64,000 bases of DNA from Chlorella sorokiniana (taxonomy: Eukaryota; Chlorophyta; Trebouxiophyceae; Chlorellales; Chlorellaceae). The translations under genes were made by a program, and so were the position numbers. The stretch spans positions 2,852,001-2,916,000 of the forward strand of contig CP084615.1 in assembly GCA_025917655.1 (NCBI GenBank), read 5' to 3'. The notes beneath the pieces are model-generated. The model worked only from the letters and a program-made list of their open reading frames with translations. It did not search any database and was not told the origin of the DNA. Shown here in pieces: positions 51,068-63,700 of this stretch; position 1 is the first letter of the stretch, and every line of letters begins with the position of its first letter.

Positions 51068-54000
51068 GTGATGTGGCGCACGCGCATGCGGCGCCAGCGC
51101 ATTCGGCACCTGGAGCCGCCTGGCATGGCTTGGGTAGGCGCCCTCCCAGTTCACAATTGGCTACAACATCTTTGTGTACAGTATTCCGATCCCGGAAGCC
51201 GCGCCTGGGCTCTCCATGGGAGATCAGACGGGCAAGCCCTGGGCCGGGAGGTGCAAATGCTGAGAACAGGCGGTCCTGGCTCCCCGGGATCCTCCGTTAT
51301 ACATGCAGACTCGAAGCTGACCCCCACCATCCCGGAGGACGAGGCGCTGGAGGATGCGGCCCTGCCGGCAGAACTGCTGGAGGGTTTGGCGGAAGTGAGC
51401 TCGGCCGCGGGTCCTGATCATCATGGAGGGACGCCGGATGGCCACGCGCCCGCCACCAACGGGCTGGGTCCAGCAGCCGCCGCTGCCGCCGCCACGGGGC
51501 CCTGGGTGAGGAGGCCGGCCGGCAGGCTTCCCCCATTTGGGCGGTCCCCCAGGCCGCGGCCCGGCGGTCGGCTGGCCTCTGCGGCTACAGCAGCGCCAGA
51601 CGTGCTGGCGCATGCAGCCGCGGACAGGCCGCGCATCCCGCTGCTGCCCACCGCCCGCACCGTCGACCCCGCCACCCTCCACAGCGCCATCCTGTGAGCC
51701 GCCGCTGCAGGAAAATCACCCGTGCCTGCCTGGCAGCACTCTACTGCCTGCTGCGAAATGTCGCATTGCTGCCAGACCCTGGTTTGTAGCTCGGCATCCG
51801 CCCTGCTTGGCTCGACCGCATCCTGCTGCCGCCGCCGCAGGAAAATCTTGCCGCCGCCGCCGCCCAAGAAGACCACCATCTTTGGCATGCCCGAGGCGGC
51901 CCTGACGGCGGGCAGGGCGCGGGAGGAGGAGGGAGACTTCTTCATCCTGTCGGTGCGCTTTTTACTATGTATTTATGCTTCTTTTTTGTTTTTAGTCTAC
52001 TTTCTCTAAGCCCTGGCAGGAGGGCTGCGCAGCTGTGGCAGGACGTGAGCATGAAGGCAGCGGCGGCGTGCTGCGCCTGCAGGGCGGCCGGCGGCTGCAC
52101 AACTGCTGTGCCCTGATGCCCGTGGGGATGCCCCCTGCAGGCGGCCAACAAGCGCGAGGGCCCGCCCTTCTACCGCCGCTCGAGCTTCTGGCTTTGGCAG
52201 GGGCTGCTGCTGGCGTGGACCGGCCTGTTTGCCGGGCTGGTGAGGGGCCGACCGGGGGGTGGGAAGCGCGCAGGCATCCCTCCCTTGCCAGCGGTGGCGC
52301 GGCAGAGTCACAGGCTGCCTGGCTGCCGTGTGCCTGCCTCACTGCCCTTCCGGCCTGCCGGCCGCTTCCATGCGACCTGGCCTTGGCTTCATGCCCGATG
52401 CCAAGCAGTGCCCACCCTTTCGCATCGCTGCTCTCCCCTACCCTCCCCTTCTTCTCAGCTGCTTGCCTTGCTTTGTCCCCGTGCAATACTCTCGTCTTGT
52501 GCTGTGCAGGGAGCACACTACTTCCTGGCTGAACGCAGCTACAACCAGCAGCACTGCAGCGGCACCGCAGGCTGCGGCCCCGCCTCCATCCAGTGGCGCG
52601 TCTTCTTCTTTCTGGCCAGCTTGCCGGGTGAGCGGCGCCTGCTGCCTGTCCCTGTGCTGTTCACGGGGCGAATTTGAAAATTTTATGGCGTGCCAGCCTG
52701 ACAGTTTCATCCCAGCTGGCTCCTGTGCCGTCTGCCTGGCGTGCTCGGAATAGGCACCGGGAAAGTGCCGCGGCTGCACCGGCTGCGCGAGCCTCAGCAT
52801 GCCGCCATGGCCTTCACGGTTGGCCCACCGCGGCATCCCCCTTTCCCCCTGGCTGCCAGCCGCGCTGTGGGCCAGCTACCTACTGGGCTGGAGCTTCGTG
52901 GGCTTCTGTTCCACAATAGAAGCCTGGGCGGATGCAGCCGAGGAGCGCAGCAAGCAGAGCGTGGCGGCGGAGCGGGCGCGGGCGGCGGCGACGGCGCGCC
53001 GCGCGAAGCCGCCGCCAAGGCGCGGGCGGCGGCGGAGGAGCGGGCGCGGGAGGCGGCGGCGGCGCGGGCCGCCATCGACGCCAAGCGGCTGGAAACGCCG
53101 CTGCCGTCCACCCAGTCGGGCTTCGAGCGCTGGCGGCGGCGGGTGTTAGACGAAGAGGGCGGCGGCGGCGCTGCGGCCGGGGGCGCCACCCCCACGTTGC
53201 GCAGCGCAAGCATGGCTCGCGGCGAGGGACCCCTGCCCCCCCCCTCCCCAGGCAACCGCCCCACACCTGGCATCACCGGCAGCGCTGCCGCCGCCGACAG
53301 TTCGGCGCGCGGCAGCTCCAGCAGCGGCGGCGACGGCCCGGGTGAGGAGGCGGACGTGGAGGCAAGCCTGGCCAGCTCTGCGCGTCGCTTCATCTTGAGG
53401 CTGGAAGCTTCCTACCTGGCGGCCCACGTTCAGGCAAGGCCTGTGAGGGGTGGGGATTGTTGCTGTGATTTTGCGTATGTTTGCAGCGGTGTGTGTGCGT
53501 GTGCGTGTGTTTGCATGTGTGCATCTGTGGTTGCTGTCGGGGGTGCGGGGGCGGGGCGGAACGGCGGTCGGCAACCGGAACGCTGCTGTGCTGCTGCCGC
53601 CCACCCGCCGCCACCACCACCTTCGCTCCCCCTCCACACACGCACGCGCACATACACACCGCTCTGATTCCAGCCCCCCCCCCGCGCCTGCGTTGCAGGC
53701 CCAGGTTCGCCACGTCATCTTCCTGGGCGTGGCCGCCGCCCTGTGGTACGTTTACTGGGCGCTGGATGCGCCGGGGGCGGGCCCCGGCTCCTCGCCCGAC
53801 CTCGACTCACGCTTCTGGATCTTCTTCAGGGTGAGCCTTGAGCTTGCTCTGCCTGCGTCTGACCCTTGCCCTGCCTGCGGCCCTGCATGCCTCCCGCGCG
53901 TGGCTGGGCTCCGGGTGGATGGAAGCAGGAAGTGGGTGGAGGGTGGGCTGTGCAGCCGCCGTGCAGTGCGGCCAGAGCGCCCGAGCGCCCCTCTCCCCGT

Positions 54001-55099
54001 GGCTTGTCAGGCTTGTCAGGCGGCTCGCCCTCCTCATGTTTACTGCGCGCCGCCGCTTGGCTCCACCGCCGCAGATCCTGCTCTGCCTCACGCTCTTCTG
54101 CTTCGCCAACCTGCTCACCCGGGTCATCTCCTCGCTAGCGGGGTCAGCATCAAGCGCTGGAACCACCGGCGGCGCATGCTGGACATCGCCAAGCGGGTGG
54201 GCTGTTGCATGTGTGTGTGGGGGGGTGGGTGGGGTGGGGGCGCGGCCGGGGGGCTGTGCGATCAACAAAGACCACAGCTTTACAGCTCAGGCGGAAAGTC
54301 TTCGGATGGAGCGGCCTGCCTCAGCTGCGCTGCTGCCGCGTGCTTGCTGCAGACAGCTGTGCAGTTGCCGACCATGGTACCGTTTATGGTACCGCTTTGT
54401 ACTGTAGGAAGCTCTGCTGAAGTTGCTGCTCTCCTCCGGCCTCGAGGACAGCTTGAAAACCGACCAGACGGACTCTATCTGGCGGCGGCTGCTCCCCCGA
54501 AGACCCCGAGGAAGAGGGCGCAGCGGAGGGAAGGAAGCGCGGCGCCGCCGCGTGGCACGGCAATGTCGTGGCACGGGCCTCAGCGGTGAGAGCCTTGCAG
54601 GCACCCCGTGGCCGCTGGGCTTGCTGGGCAGATGCCACACCCCCGACGACGAAACATTGCAGCCGCAGCTGTGGGCCGCCGCACAGTCCGACCAACCGCC
54701 CACCCGCCCCCTACACACACACTCACCCCTGCCCACAGGTCTTCCGCGGCGCATCCCGGCGCCAGCTGCGCTCCCGCTGCGCCTGCTGGGCGGCATGCTG
54801 GGCGCGCTGACGCCGCGGCGGCGGAGCCGGAGCTTGGGGGACCTGGTGAGCGCTGTGCTCGGCCTGGCTTTTACTTGTGCATGCATTGTTGTGCGCTCTT
54901 CTTTCCTGGAGCTTTTTGCTCGATCCCTTCTGTGTTCTTGCTTGTTGAGACCCTAGGCAGACGGGGGCAGGCTGCGGCGGCGCATGGGAGCACTCTGCCC
55001 CTCCCGGCCGCTGCATCAAGGCTGCGCAACAGGGCAGTGCAGCTGTTCTGTGCCTCATTGCACCATGCACCCCCCCCCCCCCCCCACCCCCTTCCCTGT

Positions 55100-55182
<83 letters not shown>

Positions 55183-55421
55183 TATCACCTCGCCCCTACA
55201 GGCCGATGAAGAGCAGGGAGGCACGACGCCGCTGGCTGGCAAGCTGCAGGTGTGTGGTTTGTGTTGTGAGGGGGCGCTCCTGGCGGGCGGGCGCATGTGC
55301 ACCCCACTTGCCAGCCTGGCAGCCGCTGCCTGCCCATCGCTGCGGCTTGCGCGTGCGATGGCCGCGACTTCCCCCTACACACACACACTTCCCCCACCAC
55401 CCACCACCACCACCACTACCA

Positions 55422-55467
<46 letters not shown>

Positions 55468-58400
55468 CGACACCGCACACACACACAAAACACACACTCT
55501 TCCCCCCCCCCCCCCCCGCAGGTCCCACACCGATGCGAAAGTCACCTTCCTGGGAAGCGAGCCGCCCACCCCCTGCCCCGCCGCCGTTCCCCTGCTCCCC
55601 AGCCCCCGCTGGCACCCCGCGCCCTCTGCCGCGCAGCGCCAGCGACGGGTCGCCCCCAGCCCCGCCTCCTCCCTCCGCAGCTGCTCCCAGCGCACAAAAT
55701 CCGTCGGCTCCGCCGCCGCCGGGCGCCAAGGCAGGCGCAGCTTCTGCAGCGGCTGCAGGCGGCGGCGGAGTGGAGCAAGAGCGGCGGGCGCTGAGCGCGG
55801 AGACGGGCAATCTTGGGCGGGCGCGGCTGCTGGCTCTCGGGAGAGGCACTTCTTGGAGCCGGAGCTGCAGGCGCGTTCCCGGCTCTGCTGTCCGCCGCGC
55901 GGCGGGTTGCAGGCTTTGCCCCGCCTGCTGCTTCCGCCCTCCTTCGCTCTGCAGGGTGCATGTTGTGCTTCCCCTCGGTGTGGTCACCTCAATCCCGCCC
56001 GCCCGCGTGCCACCTGCGGCGCTGCCGCCCTTGTGGTTGCTTTTGCGGCGGCCCCACCGGCCGCCCTCCTCGCATCACCGACGCGCAGCCATTAGTTCCC
56101 GTCATCCAACTATTTTTGGTGCCTTCCAATCCCTGAACCGCAGCTGGCGTATTGGGATGTGCACGGGGGCCCTGGACGCCAGGGGGCGCAAGGCGTGACC
56201 ACCCTGCGCTGCGAGGAAGATGCCAAGCAGCTGGGAGCCTACGTGAACCGCAGAATCAAGAGATTCCTGGCGCTGAGGGCCGAGGCCGTGGCACGCGCAG
56301 AACAGGAGGCAGCCGCCGCCGCGGCGGCGGAGGAGGCGGCGGAGGCGGCGGCGGCGCGCAGCGCCGCCCCGCGGCGCCCTCGCCCCTCACCGCATCGGGC
56401 GGCGCCACGCCGCGGGGGCGTGTGTACTGGGGCGATCGATCACAGATGTGGCAGCAGGGCTGTTTGGGGATGAGGATTGGTCTGCCGCCGCGGATGATGC
56501 CCCGCCCGGCACCGCGCTGGCCTCTGCCCTCAGCGGCGCTTTCCCTCCGCCCGTGACCAGCGGCAGCGCCCCACCTGGCGGCCTGGCTGCGCCGCTGCCG
56601 CAGCCGGCGCCGCAGGCGGCCGTGCAGCAGCAGGTCCGAGGTGACAGCGGCGGCAGCAGCGCACGTAGGGTGCCAGGCTTTGACGAGGAGATGCTCCATG
56701 CTTTCCTGGACGCCCGCCTGGCAGGCGAGTGTCTGCTCGTCTCCGGCCCTTTCAGTGTTTGTTGAGGCAGTGCGTGTGCGCATGCTGCTGTTCACTGCAG
56801 CCGCCTGGGCATCTGCTCCTGTCTCAGCCACTGACGCCACCCTGCCCAAGCGCTGGCCCCCTCAGCAGCCGTGTATGTCGACACGGCATGCGCTCGCTGC
56901 TGGCAAGCTGGGGCCCTGTTCCAGCAGTCAATGGGCCCACAAACGTCCACCGTACTGCCCTTTACCCCCTGGTTCCATGCAGGCAAGGAGGCGGGCTATG
57001 CCTTCCAAGTGCTGGATCGAGACTTTGACGGCTGGGTGACGCAGGAGGTCAGCTGGGTGTGCCGGTGGTACAGAGCCTGGGGTGGGAGGGGGCGGGGCGG
57101 GAGGGGGCAGGCCCAGCAATGTCTTCGCACGGCTGCGGCGTCAGACTGAGGCCGTCAGCCTCATGCTGCTGTCTGCGGTTCTTTCTTCCTGCACGCCCCT
57201 GAGCTGCGTGCCACCGCCACCTCCACCACCACCACCAAACACACACACACACACATGCTCACCCCATACCACCCCACCCTCCGCTCTGCCGCGCAGAACG
57301 TGAAGCGCTTTGTGCGCCAGCTGCACAAGGACCGCGCCAACCTGCGCAAGACGCTGCTGGGGACCAACGCCATACTGGGGGTGAGCGCGCCTCCTCCCGG
57401 CGTATGCCTCACATGCATCACTGCACCGCCTGTCTTGTTGTTTCGCGCTGTTCAGGTACAGGTGAAGGGGGTGGGGTTAAGCAGGGAGGGCGCTGGGCAG
57501 GCCCGCTTGGTGCCGGCCCAAAAGCAGCGGTGTCGCTGGCGGCTGCACTTGCTTGTGTTCACGTGATGGGGCTAACACTCCCTCGAATCACCCTGCAGAC
57601 TCGGCACTCATGACTGTACTGCCCTCCCTGCACTGCGCGACTGTACTGCCTCCCTGTACCGCAGAAGCTGGACCTGTTCATGGGCGGCGTGCTGCACCTC
57701 CTCTTCATCCTCTTCTACCTCCTGGTCTTCGGGGTGGGCAGCGCCTTGCCTTGCTTATGAGCTGTTGCTCAGCGGCTGCCCTGGTTGTGCGCTGTTGCTC
57801 AGCGGCTGCCTGCCCGTCCTGGCATGGGTGCAGCAGCCACGGACTGTACCCAGCTGCTGCCTTGCCGGCCGCCTCCCCCTCCACGACTCATGAACACATG
57901 CTGCCTGGTGCCTGCCCATCTCCCCGCAGGTCCCCTTCACTGACAGCTTCTTCCAAGGCTTCTCGGCAGGTATGGCTGAACGGCTCGCTTGCCTCGCTTG
58001 CCTAGCCTCACGCTGCCGCAGATGCAGGGCGCCTCTTTGCTGCCTGACACACCCTACCGCCCCACCCCCAGCTGTTTTTCTCAATCTTACAAGCTCATTC
58101 CACTCTTCTTGTTCTCCTTCGTCTTCTGCAGTGCTGCTGGCCTTCTCCTTCATCTTCCAGTCAGCCATCAGCAACCTGTAGTGAGTGCATGCCGTGCTCC
58201 GCGCTGCGTACTGCCTGTGGCCAGTCCTGCCAAAAGCGGCTTCTCTGGCCTAGCCGCCTGCGGCCGTACCGCCGCTGACACCGCATTGCACCCACTAGTA
58301 CTGCCTCACCAGTGCTGACCCCCTCCATCCCCACCCACCCACCCGCCCCCTATCGCAGCGAGAACGTGATGTTCATCTTCCTGGTGCATCCCTTTGACGT

Positions 58401-60497
58401 GGGAGACACCCTGCTGCTGGACCACGTTCGACACGACGTGAGCGCTGTGGTCCCCTGCTGTGGCCGTGCTGCAATCGCCTGCTGTTCGTTGTTTTGTCTT
58501 TGTGGGATGTTGGCGAGGCAAGCTTGGCCGCTGATACCCGCCTGGCCAGTTGGCCTGGGCTTGCCTGGGCGCGGAATGATGGCGGTGAATGGTTTGAGGG
58601 AGGGGCCACAACGCCTCGCTGCTGGCCAGCTACTTATGCCCATGCCTACCACCTCGCCCCCTCCCTCTCCCCTTGCCGCCGCCCGCCTGTCTGTCTGATG
58701 GGTTTGCACGCTGCGCTGATGCGCTGTGTCGCCGCCCGCTGACACACCCTGCTCCACTGCTGCAAGCTCGGCCGCCTGTGCAAGCGCTTGGCTGCCGCGC
58801 TGCCCAGCTGCCCTCCACCTGCGGCGCTTCTGCTGGCTTATGTTGAAGAGGATCCGCTTCTGCTGAACACTCCCACATGCCCCCTTGCACCCACCACGCT
58901 TCTGCCGCTGCTTCAGGTGGAGGAGATCCACCTCAACCACACCAAGTTCCTGGACAAGGACAACGGGCGCGCGGTGTGGCCTAACCGCGTGCTGCGCGAG
59001 ACGCCCTTCATCAACCTCACCGCCTCGGGTGGGCTGGGCTTGCATGGGGTTGGGCATGGTTGGTGTGGGTGTTGGGGGAAAGAGGAGGGAGTGGCGTTAT
59101 GTGTGAGGGGGTGGGCGGGGGGTGGAGGGTGGGGGCGCCGCCAGGGGGGGCGCGCGGGCGCAACCAAAGAGTATGCAAGCATCACGGCCTGTTTCCATTC
59201 CTGAGGCCCGTAAACTTCACCTCAATCGCTGCAGAGGTCATGGAGGACAGCTTCCACCTGTTGCTGGACCTGGAAACTGCGGTACAACAGCCCGACCTGC
59301 TGAAGAAGGTGCTGCTGCTGCAGCTGCGGTACTGCTGGGCAGAGCAGGGTGCAGGCCCTACCCGGGCTCGGTCGCCAAGCATTTGCCGCATTGCTTGCAT
59401 AACCTGAGGCCTCCCAACCTCTTCCATTCACAACGGACACGTGTTCTGTTCTCCACTCTTTCTTTCCAGATCAAGGCCTCCCTGGATGCCTACTGCTACC
59501 GCCACCGGGGGAGTTTGACACCGGCGGCACCCAGATCACCTACCGGTGAGGGGCTCCCTGCTCGCCTCCTGCCGCCCTTGCCCCGGCTCCCAACCCTCAG
59601 GTGTGTGCCGCGCGCCCCCGCTGCTCTCCCTGCAGGGACATCACTAGCCCCATGGGCCTGCTGATGAAGGTGGAATGGCACTACAGGTGGGCGGTACAAA
59701 CATCTGTGGGCATTACTGTGGCTGCGCATTGCGGTGTGCAGGGCCCTGATCTCAGTCGGAGCGGAGAGGCGGGGATGGGAGGCCCGTGGGAGGCATGGCG
59801 CACCGCGCGGCAGGGCTCGCATCTGCGGGACATGCCTCTTTCGCCCCTGCCCCCGTTGCTCCCTCACCCTCTCCCATCCCTTGCCCCCCAACTTGCTGAC
59901 TCGTTCGTTTTTGATGCCTCCTTTTCACGCAGTCACACCGGCACCAGCAAGGATCGCTGCGCAAAGGCCCGCACCGGCATGCTCATGCACACGGCGGCGC
60001 TGCTGGGCCAGCTGGGAGTCAACTTCTCGTGGCCAAACGACCAGCCGCTGCGGCTGGCGCACGGCGGCGGTGCCAGCTCAGCGGGCGGCGGAAGTGGCGG
60101 CGGAGGAGGAGGCGGAAGAGGAGGGGGAGGAGGGGGAGCGGGGCCCAGAGGGGGGCAGGGCGGCGGCGCAGAAGGAGGAGGGCTGCTGGGTGGGGAGCCA
60201 GGGAGGCAGCCAGCAGACGGCGGCGGCGCCTCGCTGGCAGCTCACCGGGACGCGCCTCCTAGCAGCGACACAGCGGCGGCGTCAACAGCAGCAGCCCGCA
60301 GCCATCGCCCGCTGGCCCAGAGCTCCAGCCTGGGCTCCGGAGGCCGTGGCCGCGGCCAGTCGCAGCGCGGCTGGCTGTCGGAGGCTTCCTTGGCGGCCAC
60401 CGCTGCGGGGCGGGCCTCACTGGCGCGGGCGACAGGGGTGGTGGACCCCGGAAGCCACCCTGAAGCCATGCAGCCGCTTACCTTCGCTGTGCCTTGA
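51068..60497 (+). CDS. MscS-like (MSL10-type) mechanosensitive ion channel
   Basis: MSL proteins are tension-gated channels of the plasma membrane or organelles. About 23 exons were traced. The acidic and Pro-rich N-terminus (exons near 51068-51696 and 51841-51952, KILPPPPPKKTTIFGMPEAA) is followed by TM helices near 52180-52239 (WLWQGLLLAWTGLFAGL), 52590-52627, 52845-52915 (ALWASYLLGWSFVGF), 53699-53830 (VIFLGVAAALWYVYWAL) and 54075 onward (ILLCLTLFCFANLLTRVISS). A long charged loop contains EEDAKQLGAYVNRRIKRFLA and an EF-hand-like DRDFDGWVTQE (56983-57048). The MscS core follows: FMGGVLHLLFILFYLLVFG, VLLAFSFIFQSAISN, ENVMFIFLVHPFDVGDTLLL, EEIHLNHTKFLD and VWPNRVLRETPFINL, a match to the MSL10 HPFDVGD and PNSVL motifs. 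The tail is Gly-rich and ends LTFAVP at 60497. Frame slips occur at gggg 54140-54143 and near 59507. The start codon is uncertain. Confidence 0.87.
53485..53660. repeat. Complementary TG-rich and CA-rich tracts at the two ends of one intron
   Basis: Within the intron bounded by exons ending near 53433 and starting 53699, a TG-rich tract (53489-53525) follows the donor and a CA-rich tract (53634-53660) precedes the acceptor. The two could pair in the transcript. Confidence 0.6.
55103..55181. repeat. (CA)n microsatellite, about 39 units
   Basis: This is a perfect AC/CA dinucleotide run just upstream of the acceptor at 55200 in the MSL gene. Its length makes it prone to polymorphism and assembly error. 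Confidence 0.98.
55423..55461. repeat. (CA)n microsatellite in the next MSL intron
   Basis: A second CA run, followed by interrupted CA-rich sequence to about 55498 and a poly-C tract, again lies directly upstream of a splice acceptor. Confidence 0.95.
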
Positions 60498-60762
60498 GGG
60501 CAGAGTGTGGAGTCTGGCTGGTGCCGGCAAGCGGCCGGCAGCTGTTGCTTGCGCTCGCGTTTCCTCCCGCCTTTCTTTCTGGTGCTAGCTTCTAAGTGTG
60601 GCAGCTGCTTTGATTTCCATTTTGCTCACATTCTTTACATCTTGGCACAAATACTGTTTGGCTCATCTTCTTTGAAGCAACCGTCTGCTTTGCCAAGACA
60701 TTGAGGGGGCCATTGCAGCAGCGCAGCCGCCGGGAGGGGGAGGGGCTGAGTAACGGCGGGCG
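60498..60762. other. Convergent 3' flanks of the MSL and Raf-like kinase genes
   Basis: This short, partly AT-rich interval lies between two convergent stop codons. No gene was seen. Confidence 0.6.
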
Positions 60763-63700
60763 CTAGGCAGCGTCTGGCGAGGCGTCAGCCCCGCCGCCGC
60801 CTGCCGCCGCCGGCAGCGCTGTGTCCAGGATCGTCCTGCAAGATCGGGAAGGGCCCCCTTGAAGGAGTCGACTGCCATGCGCCTGTGCATGGACTGATGG
60901 GCAGGTGCTGCCACGCCCGCCCCTTCAGCACACCCCCACCCCCACCCTGGCCCTAGCTTTGCCAGACAGACAGCCGACAAAGACGCGTCCCAGGCCACCC
61001 CACCTCAGTGCGCGGATGACGTCGCCGAAGTCTGGCCGTGCCACCGCCTCCTGCGGCGCATCACCCAGGCACGCCTCGGCCAGTTGAACTCAGGCTCAGC
61101 CCCCCCCCCCCCCCAACACACACACACACCCCACCACCCAACTCAGACACGAGCACCGCCACAACAAACAATCTGACCCTGCAAAGTGTGACCATGACGA
61201 TTGACGTGACGGCCAGGGCCATCTATGCCCCTCCTCACCCACCTCTGCCCAGCACCGCTGCACGAGCCGCACATACTCGTCGTAGCTACGGGCGACAGCG
61301 GCGTGCCGCGCAGCGCTTCCCGCGCCGGCACCTCTGGCCGTGCACCGCTGCTCAGCTGCGCCGTGATCTGCGGGCAGCGGGGGTGCAGGCAGGAAGGCCA
61401 TCTGAATGGCCAGGGAGGGTTGTGAAATGGGGAAATGGGGGAAGAAGAGGCGGCGGGGTGGGTGCACCGGCGCCGGCACAGGCCGGGGATGAGAGCAGCA
61501 CAGCCACATGGCGGGCGCAGCCCGCGCCCCCCACCCCATCCCCCCACACCCACCCCACACCCACCCACCCGCCTACACGACGGCAGCAAAAGGCAATTGT
61601 CAACAAAGCAAACTAAACGCAGCAAACGCACGTTCCACGTGGTTAGCTTGCCCCAGGGCAGCTTCAGCGTGAGCAGCTCCCACAGAATGATTCCAAAGGA
61701 GTACACATCGCTGGCGGAGGTGGCGGGCTCGCCCCTCACGATCTCCGGGGCCTGGTGGGTGGACAAGGGGGGTGGACAGGTGGGGGCGGATAGGTGGGGG
61801 GTTGGGGCGGTGGGAGGTTGTGCATTTGTGGGCGGGGGCGGTGGGTGGATAGGTGGTGGGCGGGTTGGTGGTAGGTGGCGGGTGGATGCGAGGTGGGTGG
61901 TAGGAGGTGCGTAGGGGAAGTGGAGTTGTATGCGTTAGTGGGAGGGGGCAGAAGGGCGGCAAATGCGCCAGTGAGAGTGAGTCAGGGGGCAGCTGGTGCA
62001 GCGTGCTGGGAAAATTAGCAGGCTGCTTGGCGCGGCTGCGCACGGACAGCACACACGCACGCATGCACATCGTGGCACAGTCAAGCCAGGCTGGCGGGCG
62101 GTCTCACCGCCCAGCGCGGGTTCATGTCGGCCATGGCGGAGGAGTGGGGGCGGGCCGGACCGTCCTCCACAATCTTGCTCAGGTTGAAGTCCGCCACCTG
62201 CCGGTGTATGTTCAGGAGGGGGTGGGGGTGGGGGGGAAACATGCAGGTGAGATGTGTTTGAGTTGCTTGCTGTGGGCTTTCCCGTTGTGGTGTGGCATAC
62301 ACCAGCGGCGAGTTTAAAAATGTGGAAGGCCGCCAGCAAGCATGGGATGAAGAGGAGGAGGCATGCGGGCAGAGGGGTGCTGCACTTGAAGGGTAAGATG
62401 TGCAGGAGCAGGCGGGCCGCCAGCCTCACCTTGACCCGCCACGTGCTGTCCACCAGCAGGTTGGGCGACTTGAGGTCGCGGTGCACAATGCCGCGGCGGT
62501 GCAGGTACAGCATGCCCTTGGCCGCGTCCAGCGCCTGCGCTAGCCATGGCAGCAGGCAACCACGGATTCAAATGCAACAGAAAGCAATGCATAAACGCAT
62601 TGATTGGACCCTGGGCTGGCCCAGCAAGCTTAACCTCAACCTCAAGTTCAAGCACAAGCCCAGGAAACGCAGGTGGCCCCACCATGCTCAGGCGGCGAGC
62701 CCAAGGCAGCTGCGCCAGCCGCTGCGGGCTGCGCTTGGCGCCCAGCAACACTTCCGACAGGGCCCCCTGCCGCAGTACTCTGCGCGCGGAGAGGGAGGCA
62801 GGAGAGAAAAGGGGGCACTGCTGGGATGGAGCGCGCAGAGGCGTGTGCAGCTGGCTGTGCTGCGGGCTTGCTGCTCACACGCAGAGAAGCGGCCTCCTGG
62901 CAATTGCGGCGTTGCAGCCGCAGGGCTGGGTACTTCTTGTGGGCTGCAGCAGCACACATCCCCAAGCCTGCCCGGCCGCTTCCCATGGCCCTCCAGCAGC
63001 CGTGCGTGCCAGTGCGCACCCGTGATCATGGCCGGCGGAACCGCGGAGACGCCCATGAACTGCACCACGTTTGGGTGGCGCAGCGAGGCCATCAGCCCGC
63101 ACTCCTTTTGCAGGTTGAACAGGATGGGGTTGGAGAGGGTCCAGGCAGCTTCGGGCCCCGCCGCCTTCTGAGCCTCCTCCAAGTCCAGCAGCACCTTGAC
63201 CGCCACCAGCGTCTCGTGCCACTTGGCCACGTACACCTGGCGGTGGTGGGGTGAGAGATTGGAGGTTTGTGTTTGTGTGGTTTTGTGTGCGTGCGCGCGC
63301 GTGTGTGTGTGTGTGTGTGGGGGGTGGGGGGTGGGGGCGCCAGCGCAGAAGTGTTGGCCGTCACCGTCAGAAGTGACTGCAGAGGTGCCTGAAGCTTTGC
63401 AAGGGCCCCGCAGCAGGCTGCCCAGGCAGGGGCCCACCTTGCCGAAGCTGCCCTCCCGATGGGCCGCTGCAGCTCCAGGTCCCCAAAATGGATCTCCCTG
63501 CGGTGCCGCAGCGGTGCAAACGCAGCGCGCTGCAGCACAAAGTGGCGACGGCGGCGGCGGCGGCGGCGGCCTGCCGTGCACGCAGCAGCAGCCCTGACGC
63601 CCCAGAACCCCTGGCAACAAGCAGCGCTGCCCGCCCAGCCCCGCAGGCCAGCGTCTCTCACCAGGGGCTGATGTCGATCTGGCTCCTGGCTGCAGCCTTG

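Noticed and set aside
54984-56198. 404-codon open frame through the CA microsatellite as a His/Thr-repeat protein
   Set aside because: The His-Thr stretches are translated CA repeats inside introns with clear acceptors at 55200 and 55521; only the part after the second acceptor is kept as exon.
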